From the NCBI RefSeq assembly GCF_017312725.1, contig NZ_BOPO01000114.1, forward strand, positions 1-37,661: a stretch of DNA of 37,661 nucleotides, in the 5' to 3' direction. The notes under the pieces are model-generated. The model saw nothing but the letters and a program-made list of their open reading frames with translations. It did no database searches and was not told the origin of the DNA. The position numbers were made by a program, and so were the translations under genes. Of this stretch, positions 10,439-18,608 are shown one piece after another (position 1 is the stretch's first letter; every line of letters begins with the position of its first letter). The DNA is from Actinocatenispora comari (GTDB taxonomy: Bacteria > Actinomycetota > Actinomycetes > Mycobacteriales > Micromonosporaceae).

Positions 10439-11594
10439 CCGCCGGCCCCCCTTGCGTTGCGGTGGCCGGTCGGGCCTGCCCCTCGATCAATGCGGTGAAC
10501 CTGTCGAACAGGTAGTCGGCGTCGTGCGGACCGGCCGCCGCCTCCGGGTGGTACTGCACGGAGAACGCCGCGGTGCGCTCCCCGTCGGTGACCCGCAGCC
10601 CCTCGACCACGTCGTCGTTGAGGCACACGTGGCTGACCTCGACCCGGCCGTACTCGGTGTCGGTCGCCCGGTCGGCCGGCGCGTCCACGGCGAAACCGTG
10701 GTTGTGCGCGGTGACCTCGACCTTGCCGGTCGTCCGGTCCTGCACCGGCTGGTTGATGCCGTGGTGGCCGTAGCCGAGCTTGTAGGTGCCGAAGCCCAGC
10801 GCGCGGCCGAGGATCTGGTTGCCGAAGCAGATGCCGAAGATCGGCACCTTGCGGGCCAGCAGTGTCCGGGTCAGCTCGACCTGCTCGTCGGCGGTCGCCG
10901 GGTCGCCCGGCCCGTTGGACAGGAACACCGCGTCCGCGCCGGTGGCCAGCACGTCGTCGAGGCTGGCGGTGGCCGGCAGTACGTGCGTGGTGACGCCCCG
11001 GGCGGCCAACCGGCGCGGCGTGTTGCGCTTGATGCCCAGGTCCAGCGCCGCCACCGTGAACCGGTGCGTGCCCTCGGCGAGCACCGAGTACGGCTGCGGG
11101 GTGGTGACCTCGCCGACCAGGTTGGCGCCGACCATCGCGGGTGCGGTCCGCACCTTCGCCAGCAGCGCCGCCGGGTCGGTGTCCACGCTGGACACGCCGA
11201 CCCGCATCGCGCCGCGTTCGCGCAGGTGCCGGGTCAGCGCCCGGGTGTCGATGCCGGCGATGCCGACGACACCCTGCTCGGCCAGCCGGTCGGCGAGCGA
11301 GCCGGTGGCCCGCCAGTTCGAGGCAATCCGGGCCGGGTCCCGGGCCACGTAGCCGGCCAACCACATCCGGCCGGACTCGTCGTCCTCGCCGTTCACCCCG
11401 GTGTTGCCGATGTGCGGCGCGGTCATCGTGACCACCTGGCCGCGGTACGACGGGTCGGTCAGCGTCTCCTGGTAGCCGGTCATGCCGGTGTTGAACACCG
11501 CCTCGCCGAACGTCTCACCGATCGCGCCGAACGCCTCGCCGGTGAAGGTGCGGCCGTCCTCCAGCACCAGGATCGCGGTCTTGCTCGTGCTCAT
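10431..11594 (-). CDS. carA: Carbamoyl-phosphate synthase small (glutaminase) subunit
   Basis: 387 residues. It hydrolyses glutamine and channels ammonia to CarB. The N-terminal domain has [18 protein letters not shown] and [20 protein letters not shown]. The class I glutamine amidotransferase domain carries the nucleophile Cys256 in FGICFGNQ and His349/Glu351 in QYHPEA. I chose the ATG at 11594 because GGAGG sits seven bases ahead and the sequence matches the family from there. The 37 codons open upstream are not CarA-like. It lies 73 bases after pyrC, the only true gap inside the pyr operon, and overlaps carB by eight bases. Confidence 0.97.
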   Translation of the reverse strand: MSTSKTAILVLEDGRTFTGEAFGAIGETFGEAVFNTGMTGYQETLTDPSYRGQVVTMTAPHIGNTGVNGEDDESGRMWLAGYVARDPARIASNWRATGSLADRLAEQGVVGIAGIDTRALTRHLRERGAMRVGVSSVDTDPAALLAKVRTAPAMVGANLVGEVTTPQPYSVLAEGTHRFTVAALDLGIKRNTPRRLAARGVTTHVLPATASLDDVLATGADAVFLSNGPGDPATADEQVELTRTLLARKVPIFGICFGNQILGRALGFGTYKLGYGHHGINQPVQDRTTGKVEVTAHNHGFAVDAPADRATDTEYGRVEVSHVCLNDDVVEGLRVTDGERTAAFSVQYHPEAAAGPHDADYLFDRFTALIEGQARPATATQGGPADA

Positions 11595-11667
11595 CGACGT
11601 TCCTCCTTCGTCGTCACGTCGACGAGACACGACGCACGACGCCCGTGATTCGCTCGCTGGCGCTGGC

Positions 11668-12990
11668 TCACCGTTGCGCCTTCCCGTCCAGTACGGTCGG
11701 CGCACCGGCCAGGAACGTCGCCACCACGCGGCCGGGCAGGGTGCGCCCCGCGTACGGCGTGTTGCGGCTGCGCGAGGCGATCTCGCCGCCGTCCACCGTC
11801 ACCCGGGCCGCCGGGTCGACCAGCGTCAGGTTCGCCGGTACACCGGGGGCCGGGTCGCGGCCGTGCCCGGCCAGGCCGGCGATGCGCGCCGGTCGGCGGC
11901 TCATCCGTTCCGCGACCCCGTCCCAGTCGAGCCGTGCCGGGCCGGGCTCGCCGCCACCGTCGAGCAGCGCGGGGTCGAGCATCGTGTGCAGCACCACCGG
12001 CAGTGCGGTCTGCAGGCCGAGCATGCCGGGCCGCGCGTACGGCCACTCGCACTCCTTGTCCTCGACCGTGTGCGGGGCATGGTCGGTGGCGACCACGTCG
12101 ACCACCCCGTCGGCCAGCGCGGCGCGCAGCGCGGCCACGTCGGCGTCGGTGCGCAGCGGCGGGTTGACCTTGAACACCGGGTCGTAGCTCTCCGCCAGCG
12201 CGTCGGTCAGCAGCAGGTGGTGCGGGGTGACCTCGGCGGTCACCCGGATCCCGCGGGCCTTGGCCCAGCGCAGGATCTCCACGCTGCCGGCGGTGGACAC
12301 GTGGCAGATGTGCAGCCGGGCGCCGACGTGCTCGGCCAGCAGCACGTCGCGGGCGATGATCGCCTCCTCGGCGACCGCCGGCCAGCCGGTCAGCCCCAGC
12401 CGGGCCGACCACTCGCCCTCGTGCATCTGCGCGCCGGCGGTCAGCCGCGGCTCCTCGGCGTGCTGGGCGATCACCCCGTCGAACGCCTTCACGTACTCCA
12501 GCGCGCGGCGCATCAGCCGCGGGTCGGACACGCAGTGGCCGTCGTCGGAGAAGATCCGCACCGCGGCGGCGGAGTCGGCCATCGCGCCCAGCTCGGCCAG
12601 CCGCTCGCCGGCGAGGCCCACGGTCACCGCGCCGATCGGCTGCACGTGCGCCAGCCCGGCGTCCCGGCCCAGCCGGTACACCTGCTCGACCACGCCGGCG
12701 GTGTCGGCGACCGGGTCGGTGTTGGCCATCGCGCAGACCGCGGTGTAGCCGCCCAGGGCCGCCGCGCGGGAGCCGGACTCGACGGTCTCGGCGTCCTCCC
12801 GGCCCGGCTCACGCAGGTGGGTGTGCAGGTCGACCAGGCCCGGCAGGGCGACCAGGCCGTCCGCGTCGATGCGGGTGGCACCGGGCGCGGACGCGCCGGG
12901 CGCCACCTCGGCGACCACGCCGTCGGTGATCACGATGTCGGTCTTGGCGGCGCCCAGGATCCGGGCACCGGTCAGCACGAAGCTGCTCAC
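11668..12990 (-). CDS. pyrC: Dihydroorotase
   Basis: 440 residues, the class I (amidohydrolase) form. It cyclises carbamoyl aspartate to dihydroorotate at a zinc centre. The metal motif [10 protein letters not shown] contains His56 and His58. [46 protein letters not shown] and the catalytic ATDHAPHT follow in the standard order. The GTG at 12990 overlaps the pyrB stop as GTGA, implying translational coupling. From memory, many actinobacteria have a small membrane protein gene between pyrC and carA. Here only 73 non-coding bases separate them. Confidence 0.97.
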   Translation of the reverse strand: MSSFVLTGARILGAAKTDIVITDGVVAEVAPGASAPGATRIDADGLVALPGLVDLHTHLREPGREDAETVESGSRAAALGGYTAVCAMANTDPVADTAGVVEQVYRLGRDAGLAHVQPIGAVTVGLAGERLAELGAMADSAAAVRIFSDDGHCVSDPRLMRRALEYVKAFDGVIAQHAEEPRLTAGAQMHEGEWSARLGLTGWPAVAEEAIIARDVLLAEHVGARLHICHVSTAGSVEILRWAKARGIRVTAEVTPHHLLLTDALAESYDPVFKVNPPLRTDADVAALRAALADGVVDVVATDHAPHTVEDKECEWPYARPGMLGLQTALPVVLHTMLDPALLDGGGEPGPARLDWDGVAERMSRRPARIAGLAGHGRDPAPGVPANLTLVDPAARVTVDGGEIASRSRNTPYAGRTLPGRVVATFLAGAPTVLDGKAQR

Positions 12991-13901
12991 GACTTTCCCC
13001 CCAGCAGCAGGTAGAGCACGGCCATCCGGACGCTGACCCCGTTGGCCACCTGTTCGACGATCGTGGCCCGGGCCGAGTCGGCGACCTCCGGGGCGATCTC
13101 CATTCCGCGGTTCATCGGCCCCGGGTGCATCACGATCGCGTGCTCCGGCAGCCGCGCCGCCCGCGCCACGTCCAGGCCGTAGCGCCGGGCGTACTCCCGG
13201 GCCGACGGGAAGTACGAGTCGTTCATCCGTTCCCGCTGCACCCGCAGCATCATCACCACGTCGACGTCGCCCAGCACCGCGTCCAGGTCGTACGAGACCG
13301 CGCAGGGCCAGGCGCCGACCCCGACCGGCAGCAGCGTCGGCGGGCTGACCAGGGTGACCTTGGCACCGAGGGTGGCGAGCAGCAGCACGTTGGACCGGGC
13401 GACCCGGCTGTGCAGCACGTCACCCACGATCGCCACCCGCAGCCCCTCGAGAGTGCCGAGCCGGGACCGCATCGTGTACGCGTCGAGCAGCGCCTGGGTG
13501 GGGTGCTCGTGGGTGCCGTCGCCGGCGTTGACCACGCTGCCGTCCACCCACCGGGCCAGCCGGTGCGGCGCGCCGGACGCGGAGTGCCGGATCACCACCG
13601 CGTCGGCGCCCATCGCCTGCAGGGTCAGCGCGGTGTCCTTGAGCGACTCCCCCTTGGACACGCTGGAGCCCTTGGCGGAGAAGTTGATCACGTCGGCACT
13701 CAGCCGCTTCGCGGCCACCTCGAACGAGGTGCGGGTGCGGGTGGAGTCCTCGTAGAACAGGTTCACCACGGTGCGGCCGCGCAGCGTCGGCAGCTTCTTC
13801 ACCTCGCGGCCGGCGACGGTGGCCATCTCGGTGGCGGTGTCGAGCACCAGGGTGGCGGTACTGCGGTCCAGGTCGGCCGCACTGAGCAGGTGGGTGATCA
13901 T
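12987..13901 (-). CDS. pyrB: Aspartate carbamoyltransferase catalytic subunit
   Basis: 304 residues. It condenses carbamoyl phosphate and aspartate, the committed pyrimidine step. The carbamoyl-phosphate loop is [20 protein letters not shown] (Ser-Thr-Arg-Thr-Arg core). [19 protein letters not shown] supplies the second phosphate/Lys region, and [19 protein letters not shown] and HPGPMNRG follow. No pyrI regulatory gene is nearby, which fits an unregulated trimeric enzyme. The ATG at 13901 overlaps the pyrR stop (ATGA) and has GGAGGGGAG ahead inside pyrR. pyrC follows with another four-base overlap. Confidence 0.97.
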   Translation of the reverse strand: MITHLLSAADLDRSTATLVLDTATEMATVAGREVKKLPTLRGRTVVNLFYEDSTRTRTSFEVAAKRLSADVINFSAKGSSVSKGESLKDTALTLQAMGADAVVIRHSASGAPHRLARWVDGSVVNAGDGTHEHPTQALLDAYTMRSRLGTLEGLRVAIVGDVLHSRVARSNVLLLATLGAKVTLVSPPTLLPVGVGAWPCAVSYDLDAVLGDVDVVMMLRVQRERMNDSYFPSAREYARRYGLDVARAARLPEHAIVMHPGPMNRGMEIAPEVADSARATIVEQVANGVSVRMAVLYLLLGGKS

Positions 13902-14557
13902 CGGCGCTCCCCTCCGGCAGCCGGGGCGGTGTCCTCGCTCGGGCCGGCGAGCAGCACCGCGTCGGCGCCGTCGACCTCGCGCAGCAGTACCCGGACGCTT
14001 TCGGCGAGCGAGGTGGGCAGGTTCTTGCCGACGTAGTCGGCGCGGATCGGCAGCTGCCGGTGGCCGCGGTCGACCAGCACCGCGAGCTGCACCTGGCTGG
14101 GCCGGCCGAGGTCGTTGAGCGCGTCCAGCGCGGCGCGCACGGTGCGACCGGAGAACAGCACGTCGTCGGCGAGGATGACCCGCTTACCGTCGATGCCGCC
14201 GGGCGGCAGGTCGGTCGGGCCGACCGCGCGGGTGCGCTGCAGCCGCAGGTCGTCGCGGTAGAGGGTGACGTCCAGGGTGCCGACCGGCACCTGCACGCCC
14301 TCGAAGGCGGCGATCCGGTCGGCCAGCCGGGCGGCGAGCGGGACGCCACGGGTCGGGATGCCCAGCAGTACCGTGTCGGTGGCGCCGCGGGTCTTCTCCA
14401 GGATCTGGTGGGCGATCCGGGCGGTGATGCGGGCGAGGTCCGATCCGGTCAGGATCGGCCGATGGTTTCCGGGATCGGCCGCTTCGGTGGACTTCAACCG
14501 GTTCGCGGCATCGTGATCCGGCCGGCCTTCGGGCAGGCCGGCGGGTGGTGCGGTCAT
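13898..14557 (-). CDS. pyrR: Pyrimidine operon regulator / uracil phosphoribosyltransferase PyrR
   Basis: 219 residues. PyrR binds pyr mRNA in a UMP-dependent way and in many species also has weak uracil phosphoribosyltransferase activity. The PRPP-binding motif is [37 protein letters not shown] and [13 protein letters not shown] are typical PyrR segments, and [20 protein letters not shown] lies in the known RNA-binding face of the family. About 35 residues at the N-terminus are extra and low in complexity. It is the first gene of pyrR-pyrB-pyrC-carA-carB-pyrD-pyrF. The ATG at 14557 has AAGGAG eight bases ahead, and that site is buried in the PyrR-binding hairpin described separately. Confidence 0.96.
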   Translation of the reverse strand: MTAPPAGLPEGRPDHDAANRLKSTEAADPGNHRPILTGSDLARITARIAHQILEKTRGATDTVLLGIPTRGVPLAARLADRIAAFEGVQVPVGTLDVTLYRDDLRLQRTRAVGPTDLPPGGIDGKRVILADDVLFSGRTVRAALDALNDLGRPSQVQLAVLVDRGHRQLPIRADYVGKNLPTSLAESVRVLLREVDGADAVLLAGPSEDTAPAAGGERR

Positions 14558-14566
14558 GTTCCAGAC

Positions 14567-14600
14567 TCCTTCCCCGCCTCACCGGACGGGCCTTAAAGGA
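14567..14600 (-). promoter_or_regulatory. PyrR-binding hairpin sequestering the pyrR ribosome binding site
   Basis: In the minus-strand leader, a lower stem pairs UCCUUU (14600-14595) with GAAGGA (14572-14567). A purine bulge AAGG (14594-14591) follows on the 5' side. The upper stem pairs CCCGUC (14590-14585) with GGCGGG (14578-14573), and the hexaloop is CGGUGA (14584-14579). This is the architecture of the Bacillus PyrR site: lower stem, purine-rich 5' bulge, upper stem and CNGNGA hexaloop. The 3' arm of the lower stem contains most of the AAGGAG Shine-Dalgarno (14571-14566). Bound PyrR-UMP would therefore block pyrR translation and, through coupling, the operon. Mycobacterium smegmatis is reported to use PyrR-dependent translational repression of this kind. 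The structure is seen; the function is inferred. Confidence 0.82.
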
Positions 14601-14617
14601 CGCCATACGCGCGCTCA

Positions 14618-14646
14618 ACAGTACCAACACTCAAATTGACGCAAGT
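14618..14646 (-). promoter_or_regulatory. Likely pyr operon promoter
   Basis: Minus strand: an extended -10, TGG followed by TACTGT (14623-14618), with a weak -35-like ACTTGC (14646-14641) 17 bases upstream. Transcription would begin near 14611, about ten bases before the PyrR hairpin and 54 bases before the pyrR start. It diverges from the bldD promoter. Confidence 0.5.
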
Positions 14647-14663
14647 TTTCGGGTGACCAGCAC

Positions 14664-14693
14664 TTGACCGACCGTCGCCCTTCCGAATACCGT
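14664..14693 (+). promoter_or_regulatory. Likely bldD promoter
   Basis: TTGACC (14664-14669) and TACCGT (14688-14693) are separated by 18 bases, a good housekeeping-sigma match. Transcription would start near 14700, giving a leader of about 50 bases. The BldD-box-like sequence at 14692-14706 overlaps the end of the -10 and the start point. Confidence 0.55.
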
Positions 14694-14706
14694 CACGCTC
14701 CGTAGC
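14692..14706 (+). promoter_or_regulatory. BldD-box-like operator over the bldD transcription start
   Basis: GTCACGCTCCGTAGC matches eight of ten defined positions of the published BldD consensus nTnACnC(A/T)GnGTnAn, missing only the central G and the last A. It overlaps the bldD -10 and predicted start. BldD represses its own promoter in Streptomyces, so autoregulation is the natural reading, but short GC-rich matches can arise by chance. Confidence 0.45.
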
Positions 14707-14750
14707 GATTGCTGGGGAGAGACCTCGGCCATGTGAGTGGGAGTCAGCGC

Positions 14751-15239
14751 ATGCCGTCTGAGTACGCGAAGTCCCTCGGCGCCCGACTGCGCGCCATCCG
14801 CCAACAGCAGGGGCTGTCCCTGCAGGGGGTGGAGGAGAAGTCGGGCGGCCGCTGGAAGGCAGTGGTGGTCGGTTCGTACGAGCGCGGGGACCGTGCGGTC
14901 ACCGTGGCCCGGCTGGCCGAGCTGGCCGACTTCTACCGGGTTCCGGTAGCGGAGCTGCTGCCCGACGGTGGCGGCACCCGGCAGGAGTCCGCCGGCAAGA
15001 TCGTCCTGGACCTCGAGCAGCTGTACGAGCACACCGCCGACGAGCTCGCGCCCGTCGCCCGGTACGCGCGGGCCATCCAGCAGCAGCGCGGTGACTACAA
15101 CGGCCGCGTGCTGTCGATTCGGGCCGACGACCTGCGGGCGCTCGCGATCGTGTACGACACGTCGCCGTCCGGTCTGGTGGAGCGGTTCACCGAGCTGGGT
15201 GTGCTGGTCGCCGACCCGCGCGCGCTGTTCGGCGGCTGA
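14751..15239 (+). CDS. bldD: Developmental master regulator BldD
   Basis: 162 residues. BldD is a dimeric repressor of sporulation genes in differentiating actinomycetes, activated by cyclic di-GMP. The N-terminal helix-turn-helix (residues 5-70) is nearly unchanged from Streptomyces: SLGARLRAIRQQQGLSLQGV, GGRWKAVVVGSYERGDRAVT and RLAELADFYRVPVAELL. The C-terminal domain carries the cyclic di-GMP signature as RGD (113-115), eight residues, then RADD (124-127). The Streptomyces form is RQDD, so Gln is Ala here while both Arg and the acidic residues remain. I chose the ATG at 14751 (MPSEYAKSLG) with GGGAG seven bases ahead. It is divergent from pyrR and convergent with nusB. Confidence 0.96.
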   Translation: MPSEYAKSLGARLRAIRQQQGLSLQGVEEKSGGRWKAVVVGSYERGDRAVTVARLAELADFYRVPVAELLPDGGGTRQESAGKIVLDLEQLYEHTADELAPVARYARAIQQQRGDYNGRVLSIRADDLRALAIVYDTSPSGLVERFTELGVLVADPRALFGG

Positions 15240-15258
15240 GCCGTAGCGACCCGACGAC

Positions 15259-15288
15259 AACGGCCCACCGGAGTCCCGGTGGGCCGTT
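15259..15288. terminator. Bidirectional terminator between bldD and nusB
   Basis: AACGGCCCACCGG (15259-15271) and CCGGTGGGCCGTT (15276-15288) form a perfect 13-bp stem with a four-base AGTC loop. The flanking A and T bases give a short T-tract in either direction. It lies 20 bases after the bldD stop and 15 bases from the nusB stop, so it serves convergent genes. Confidence 0.85.
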
Positions 15289-15302
15289 TCGTCTGCCGCC
15301 GG

Positions 15303-15755
15303 TCAGTGCGGGTCGCCGCGCAGGGCCTCGGCGATGCTGCCGAGCAGGCCGTTGACGAACTTCGGCGACTCGTCCGTGGACAGCGCGGTGGCCAGCTCGA
15401 CCGCCTCACTGATCGCCACCGCGTCGTCGATGTCGGCACGGTGCGCCAGCTCGAAGATCGCCACCCGGGCGATGTTGCGGTCCACCGCGGGCATCCGGGA
15501 CAGCGACCAGCCCTGTGCGTACGTCGCGATCAGGTGGTCGATCTCCTCGGCGTGCTGCTGGTAGCCCTCCACCAGGGTCACCGTGTACTCCCGGACCGGC
15601 GGCTCGGCCCACTCGACCCGGCGGCGCAGCACCACCAGCGGGTCCTCGGCGCGCAGGTCCGCCTCGTACAGCACGTCGAGGGCGCGCTTGCGGGCCTTGG
15701 TGCGGGTCGACATGCCCGCGGGCGACGCCGGGCCGGATTCGGTCACCGTCGTCAC
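15303..15755 (-). CDS. nusB: Transcription antitermination factor NusB
   Basis: 150 residues. NusB, with S10 (NusE), binds boxA RNA and supports antitermination, mainly of rRNA operons. The all-helical sequence has the N-terminal STRTKARKRALDVLYEADLR, then VEGYQQHAEEIDHLIATYAQ, MPAVDRNIARVAIFELAH and AVELATALSTDESPKFVNGL. The GTG at 15755 lies two bases after the efp stop, a tight operon. An ATG 14 codons later (15713, MSTRTKARK) would also give a complete NusB and is a real alternative. The gene ends against the shared terminator with bldD. Confidence 0.95.
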   Translation of the reverse strand: MTTVTESGPASPAGMSTRTKARKRALDVLYEADLRAEDPLVVLRRRVEWAEPPVREYTVTLVEGYQQHAEEIDHLIATYAQGWSLSRMPAVDRNIARVAIFELAHRADIDDAVAISEAVELATALSTDESPKFVNGLLGSIAEALRGDPH

Positions 15756-15757
15756 GC

Positions 15758-16315
15758 TCAGACCCGGCCGAGGTAACGACCGTCGCGGGTGTCGACCTTG
15801 ATCTTGTCGCCGATGTTGACGAACAGCGGCACCGGCACGCTCGCCCCGGTCGCGACCTCGGCCGGCTTGGTGCCGCCGGTGGAGCGGTCGCCCTGCATGC
15901 CCGGCTCGGTGTAGGTGACCTCGACCTCGATCGAGGTGGGCAGCTCGATGTAGAGCGCGGTGCCCTCGTGGAAGCCGATCGTGACCTCGGCGTTGTCCAG
16001 CAGGTACTTCGCGGCGTCGCCGACGGTGGCGCCGGGCACGTTGATCTGGTCGTAGCTCTCCGAGTCCATGAACACGAAGTCCTCACCGTCCGCGTACAGG
16101 TACTGCATCGTGCGCTTGTCGACGGTGGCGGTCTCGACCTTGGTGCCGGCGTTGAAGGTCTTGTCGACGACCTTGCCGTTGAGCACGTTCTTCAGCGTGG
16201 TACGCACGAACGCACCGCCCTTGCCGGGCTTGACGTGCTGGAACTCCACGACGGTCCACAGCTGCCCGTCCAGGTTGAGAACCAGGCCGTTCTTCAGGTC
16301 ATTCGTGGTGGCCAT
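15758..16315 (-). CDS. efp: Translation elongation factor P
   Basis: 185 residues. EF-P binds between the P and E sites and helps ribosomes make consecutive proline bonds. The three beta-barrel domains are recognisable: [53 protein letters not shown], then [24 protein letters not shown] at the end. The P-site tip reads VKPGKGGAF with Lys32. The actinobacterial subfamily described as working with unmodified lysine is marked by PGKGP, and here the last position is Gly. The ATG at 16315 matches the family exactly. Its ribosome site is weak. A TAGACT hexamer at 16403-16398 is the best -10 candidate in the leader. nusB follows at two bases. Confidence 0.97.
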   Translation of the reverse strand: MATTNDLKNGLVLNLDGQLWTVVEFQHVKPGKGGAFVRTTLKNVLNGKVVDKTFNAGTKVETATVDKRTMQYLYADGEDFVFMDSESYDQINVPGATVGDAAKYLLDNAEVTIGFHEGTALYIELPTSIEVEVTYTEPGMQGDRSTGGTKPAEVATGASVPVPLFVNIGDKIKVDTRDGRYLGRV

Positions 16316-16436
16316 ACGCTTGAATGTCTCTTTCGTCTCGAATGCCGGGAACTCCGGCGTGATGATGGCGGCAGGCTGGGTACAGCAAACCCTGGGAAGT
16401 CTACCGAGCGGCTGGTGGCACGCCGCGGCCCCCGAC

Positions 16437-16465
16437 TCGACCGTAACGGTCGATCGGGGCATGAT
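16437..16465 (+). promoter_or_regulatory. Promoter with overlapping operator before the SRPBCC gene
   Basis: TCGACC (16437-16442) and CATGAT (16460-16465), 17 bases apart, form a plausible promoter. The perfect dyad TCGACCGTAACGGTCGA (16437-16453; 8-bp arms, one central base) covers the -35 and half the spacer, a common position for a repressor site. No regulator gene is adjacent, so the binding protein is unknown. Confidence 0.45.
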
Positions 16466-16492
16466 CGCGACGGTGGATCGTAAGGAGGACGG

Positions 16493-16987
16493 ATGACACA
16501 GCCGCAGGCGGCGTCCGACGAGCCCGGCAGAGCGGCCGGCAACGAGACCGGGCCGGTGCCGCCGGCCCGGATCCGGCGGACCGTGACCGCGCCGCCCGAG
16601 CTCGTCTGGCGTGCCTTCACCGACCCGAACGCGCTCGCGGCCTGGTTCTGGCCGCGCCGGCTCGCGCCCCGGGTCACCGCCGACGCCCGCAAGGGCGGCC
16701 GGTACCGCATCGTCGGGGCCGCCTCGCGCAGCATGACCACCGCCGTGGGCGGCGAGTACCTGCGGGTCGACGAGCCGGAGCTGCTGGAGTTCACCTGGTG
16801 CTGGGAGGGTGCCGAGGAGACGGCCACGGTCACGGTGCGCCTCGCCGCGGCCGACGACGGCACCGAGCTGGACGTCGAGCACGCCGGCTGCGTCGACGAG
16901 GAGGACCGGCAGGCCCAGGAGCGCGGCTGGCGCGACTGCCTGGACCGGCTGCCGGAGTGGCTCACCGCGGCCCGGCGCGCCGGCTGA
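16493..16987 (+). CDS. SRPBCC / AHSA1-like START-domain protein
   Basis: 164 residues. The sequence has the hallmark of the AHSA1-like branch of the START/Bet v 1 superfamily: [61 protein letters not shown] and [13 protein letters not shown] at the end. These proteins form a helix-grip pocket for a hydrophobic ligand. Many are in toxin, polyketide or stress contexts, but no substrate can be read from sequence. The first 25 residues are disordered. AAGGAGG lies five bases before the ATG, a strong ribosome site. It is a lone plus-strand gene between efp and aroQ with its own promoter and a dyad, so it looks independently regulated. The family is sure, the role is not. Confidence 0.85.
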   Translation: MTQPQAASDEPGRAAGNETGPVPPARIRRTVTAPPELVWRAFTDPNALAAWFWPRRLAPRVTADARKGGRYRIVGAASRSMTTAVGGEYLRVDEPELLEFTWCWEGAEETATVTVRLAAADDGTELDVEHAGCVDEEDRQAQERGWRDCLDRLPEWLTAARRAG

Positions 16988-17032
16988 GCCGCCGCGAGCG
17001 GGCGCAACCGGCACGGGGGGCGCCCGAGTACG

Positions 17033-17479
17033 TCAGGCCGGCCGGGCGGCGAGGTGACGCAGCGCGAGGCGGTAGCCGTCCAGGCCGAGCCCGCAGATCA
17101 CCCCGGTCGCGATCGGCGAGATCAGCGAGGTGTGCCGGAACGCCTCCCGGGCGTGCACGTTCGACAGGTGCACCTCGATCAGCGGGCCGGTCAGCATCGC
17201 GCAGGCGTCCCGCACCGCGACCGAGTAGTGCGTCCAGGCGGCCGGGTTGAGGACCACCGCGGCACCGGCGTCGGCCGCCTCGTGCAGGAAGCCGAGCATC
17301 TCGTGCTCGGCGTCGGTCTGCCGTACGGTCACCGACAGCCCCAGCTCGGCGCCGGTGGCCTCGCAGGCGGCGACCAGCGCCGCGTAGGTCTGCGAGCCGT
17401 ACACGTCGGGTTCCCGGTGCCCGAGCCGCCCGAGGTTGGGCCCGTTCAACACGTCGACCCGCCGGGCCGCCGCGCTCAC
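17033..17479 (-). CDS. aroQ: 3-dehydroquinate dehydratase, type II
   Basis: 148 residues, the size of type II enzymes, which form dodecamers. It dehydrates 3-dehydroquinate to 3-dehydroshikimate. [18 protein letters not shown] contains the active-site loop with the catalytic tyrosine. [15 protein letters not shown] and [20 protein letters not shown] supply the substrate-binding Asn and catalytic His. The GTG at 17479 starts [20 protein letters not shown] directly before the first strand. The open frame further upstream belongs to aroB read in another frame. It is the last gene of the shikimate operon, 34 bases after aroB. Confidence 0.95.
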   Translation of the reverse strand: MSAAARRVDVLNGPNLGRLGHREPDVYGSQTYAALVAACEATGAELGLSVTVRQTDAEHEMLGFLHEAADAGAAVVLNPAAWTHYSVAVRDACAMLTGPLIEVHLSNVHAREAFRHTSLISPIATGVICGLGLDGYRLALRHLAARPA

Positions 17480-17513
17480 CGGCGCACCTGCCTGATCACC
17501 AGCCGAGTCGCGT

Positions 17514-18608
17514 TCACTGCTCCCCCTCCGGTACGCAGACGTCCAGGTAGGTTGCCCGCAGCTCGGGCTCGGACAGGTCGGCGACCACGGTCGGCTCGGC
17601 CAGCCCGGCCAACAGCACGAACCGCAGCGTCGTGCCCTGTGCCTTCTTGTCCAGCCGCATCGCCGGCAGCAGCGCGTCGAACGCGTCCGCCCGGTACCGG
17701 GTGGGCAGCCCCACCGACGACAGCACCGCGGCGTGCCGGTCGGCGGTGGCGGCGTCCAGCAGGCCGCGACGCCGAGCCAGCTGCGCCGCGTACACCAGGC
17801 CGACCGAGACCGCGTGGCCGTGCCGCCACCGGTACCCCTCGTGCCGTTCGATGGCATGGCCGAGCGTGTGCCCGTAGTTGAGGACGATGCGCCGGCCGGA
17901 CTCGCGCAGGTCCTCGCCGACCACGTCCGCCTTGACCCGCACGGACCGTTCGACCAGCTCGCGCAGCACCGGACCGGCCGGGTCGGTGGCCGCCGCCGGA
18001 TCGGCCTCGATCAGCTCCAGGATCCGCGGATCGGCGATGAAACCGCACTTGACCACCTCGGCCATGCCGCCGGTCAGCTCCTCCGTGTCGAGGGTGGCCA
18101 GGGTGGCGAGGTCGCACAGCACGGCGGCGGGCGGGTGGAAGGCGCCGACCAGGTTCTTGCCGGCGGCGGTGTTCACCCCGGTCTTGCCGCCGATCGCGGC
18201 ATCGACCATGCCCAGCAGGCTGGTCGGTACCTGCACCAGCCGCACCCCGCGCAGCCAGCAGGCGGCGACGAACCCGGCCAGGTCGGTCACCGCTCCCCCG
18301 CCCACGCCCACCACCGCGTCGGTACGGGTGAAGCCGGCGCGGCCCAGCTGCGCCCAGCACTGCTCGGCGACCGCGACGCTCTTGCCGTGCTCGGCGTCGG
18401 GCACCTCCAGCCGCAGCGGCTTGCGCCCGGCCGCGGCGAGCACCTCGCACAGCCGGTCCACCAGGCCGGACAGCGGCGGCGCGTGCACCAGCGCGACCTG
18501 CGCGGCGTCGGGCAGCGTCTCCGGCAGCGCGTCGAGCAGGTCGGTGCCGACCAGCACCTCGTACGGCGCGGGGCCGGCCACCTTGATCCGGGTGGTCGGC
18601 GTGGTCAT
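17514..18608 (-). CDS. aroB: 3-dehydroquinate synthase
   Basis: 364 residues. It converts DAHP to 3-dehydroquinate using zinc (or cobalt) and catalytic NAD. Typical segments are [20 protein letters not shown] (NAD binding), [48 protein letters not shown] with a metal-site Glu, and [11 protein letters not shown] followed by [13 protein letters not shown] with metal-binding histidines. The ATG at 18608 overlaps the aroK stop as ATGA, so translation is coupled. aroQ follows after 34 bases. Nothing unusual is seen. Confidence 0.97.
   Translation of the reverse strand: MTTPTTRIKVAGPAPYEVLVGTDLLDALPETLPDAAQVALVHAPPLSGLVDRLCEVLAAAGRKPLRLEVPDAEHGKSVAVAEQCWAQLGRAGFTRTDAVVGVGGGAVTDLAGFVAACWLRGVRLVQVPTSLLGMVDAAIGGKTGVNTAAGKNLVGAFHPPAAVLCDLATLATLDTEELTGGMAEVVKCGFIADPRILELIEADPAAATDPAGPVLRELVERSVRVKADVVGEDLRESGRRIVLNYGHTLGHAIERHEGYRWRHGHAVSVGLVYAAQLARRRGLLDAATADRHAAVLSSVGLPTRYRADAFDALLPAMRLDKKAQGTTLRFVLLAGLAEPTVVADLSEPELRATYLDVCVPEGEQ

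Noticed and set aside
7106-10498. A 1130-residue plus-strand open frame antisense to carB
   Set aside because: It is the mirror of carB, with His/Arg/Gly/Val-rich composition and no family motif, as expected of antisense frames in very GC-rich DNA.
16988-17032. Terminator between the SRPBCC gene and aroQ
   Set aside because: The 45-base convergent gap is GC-rich but shows no stem longer than about five pairs.
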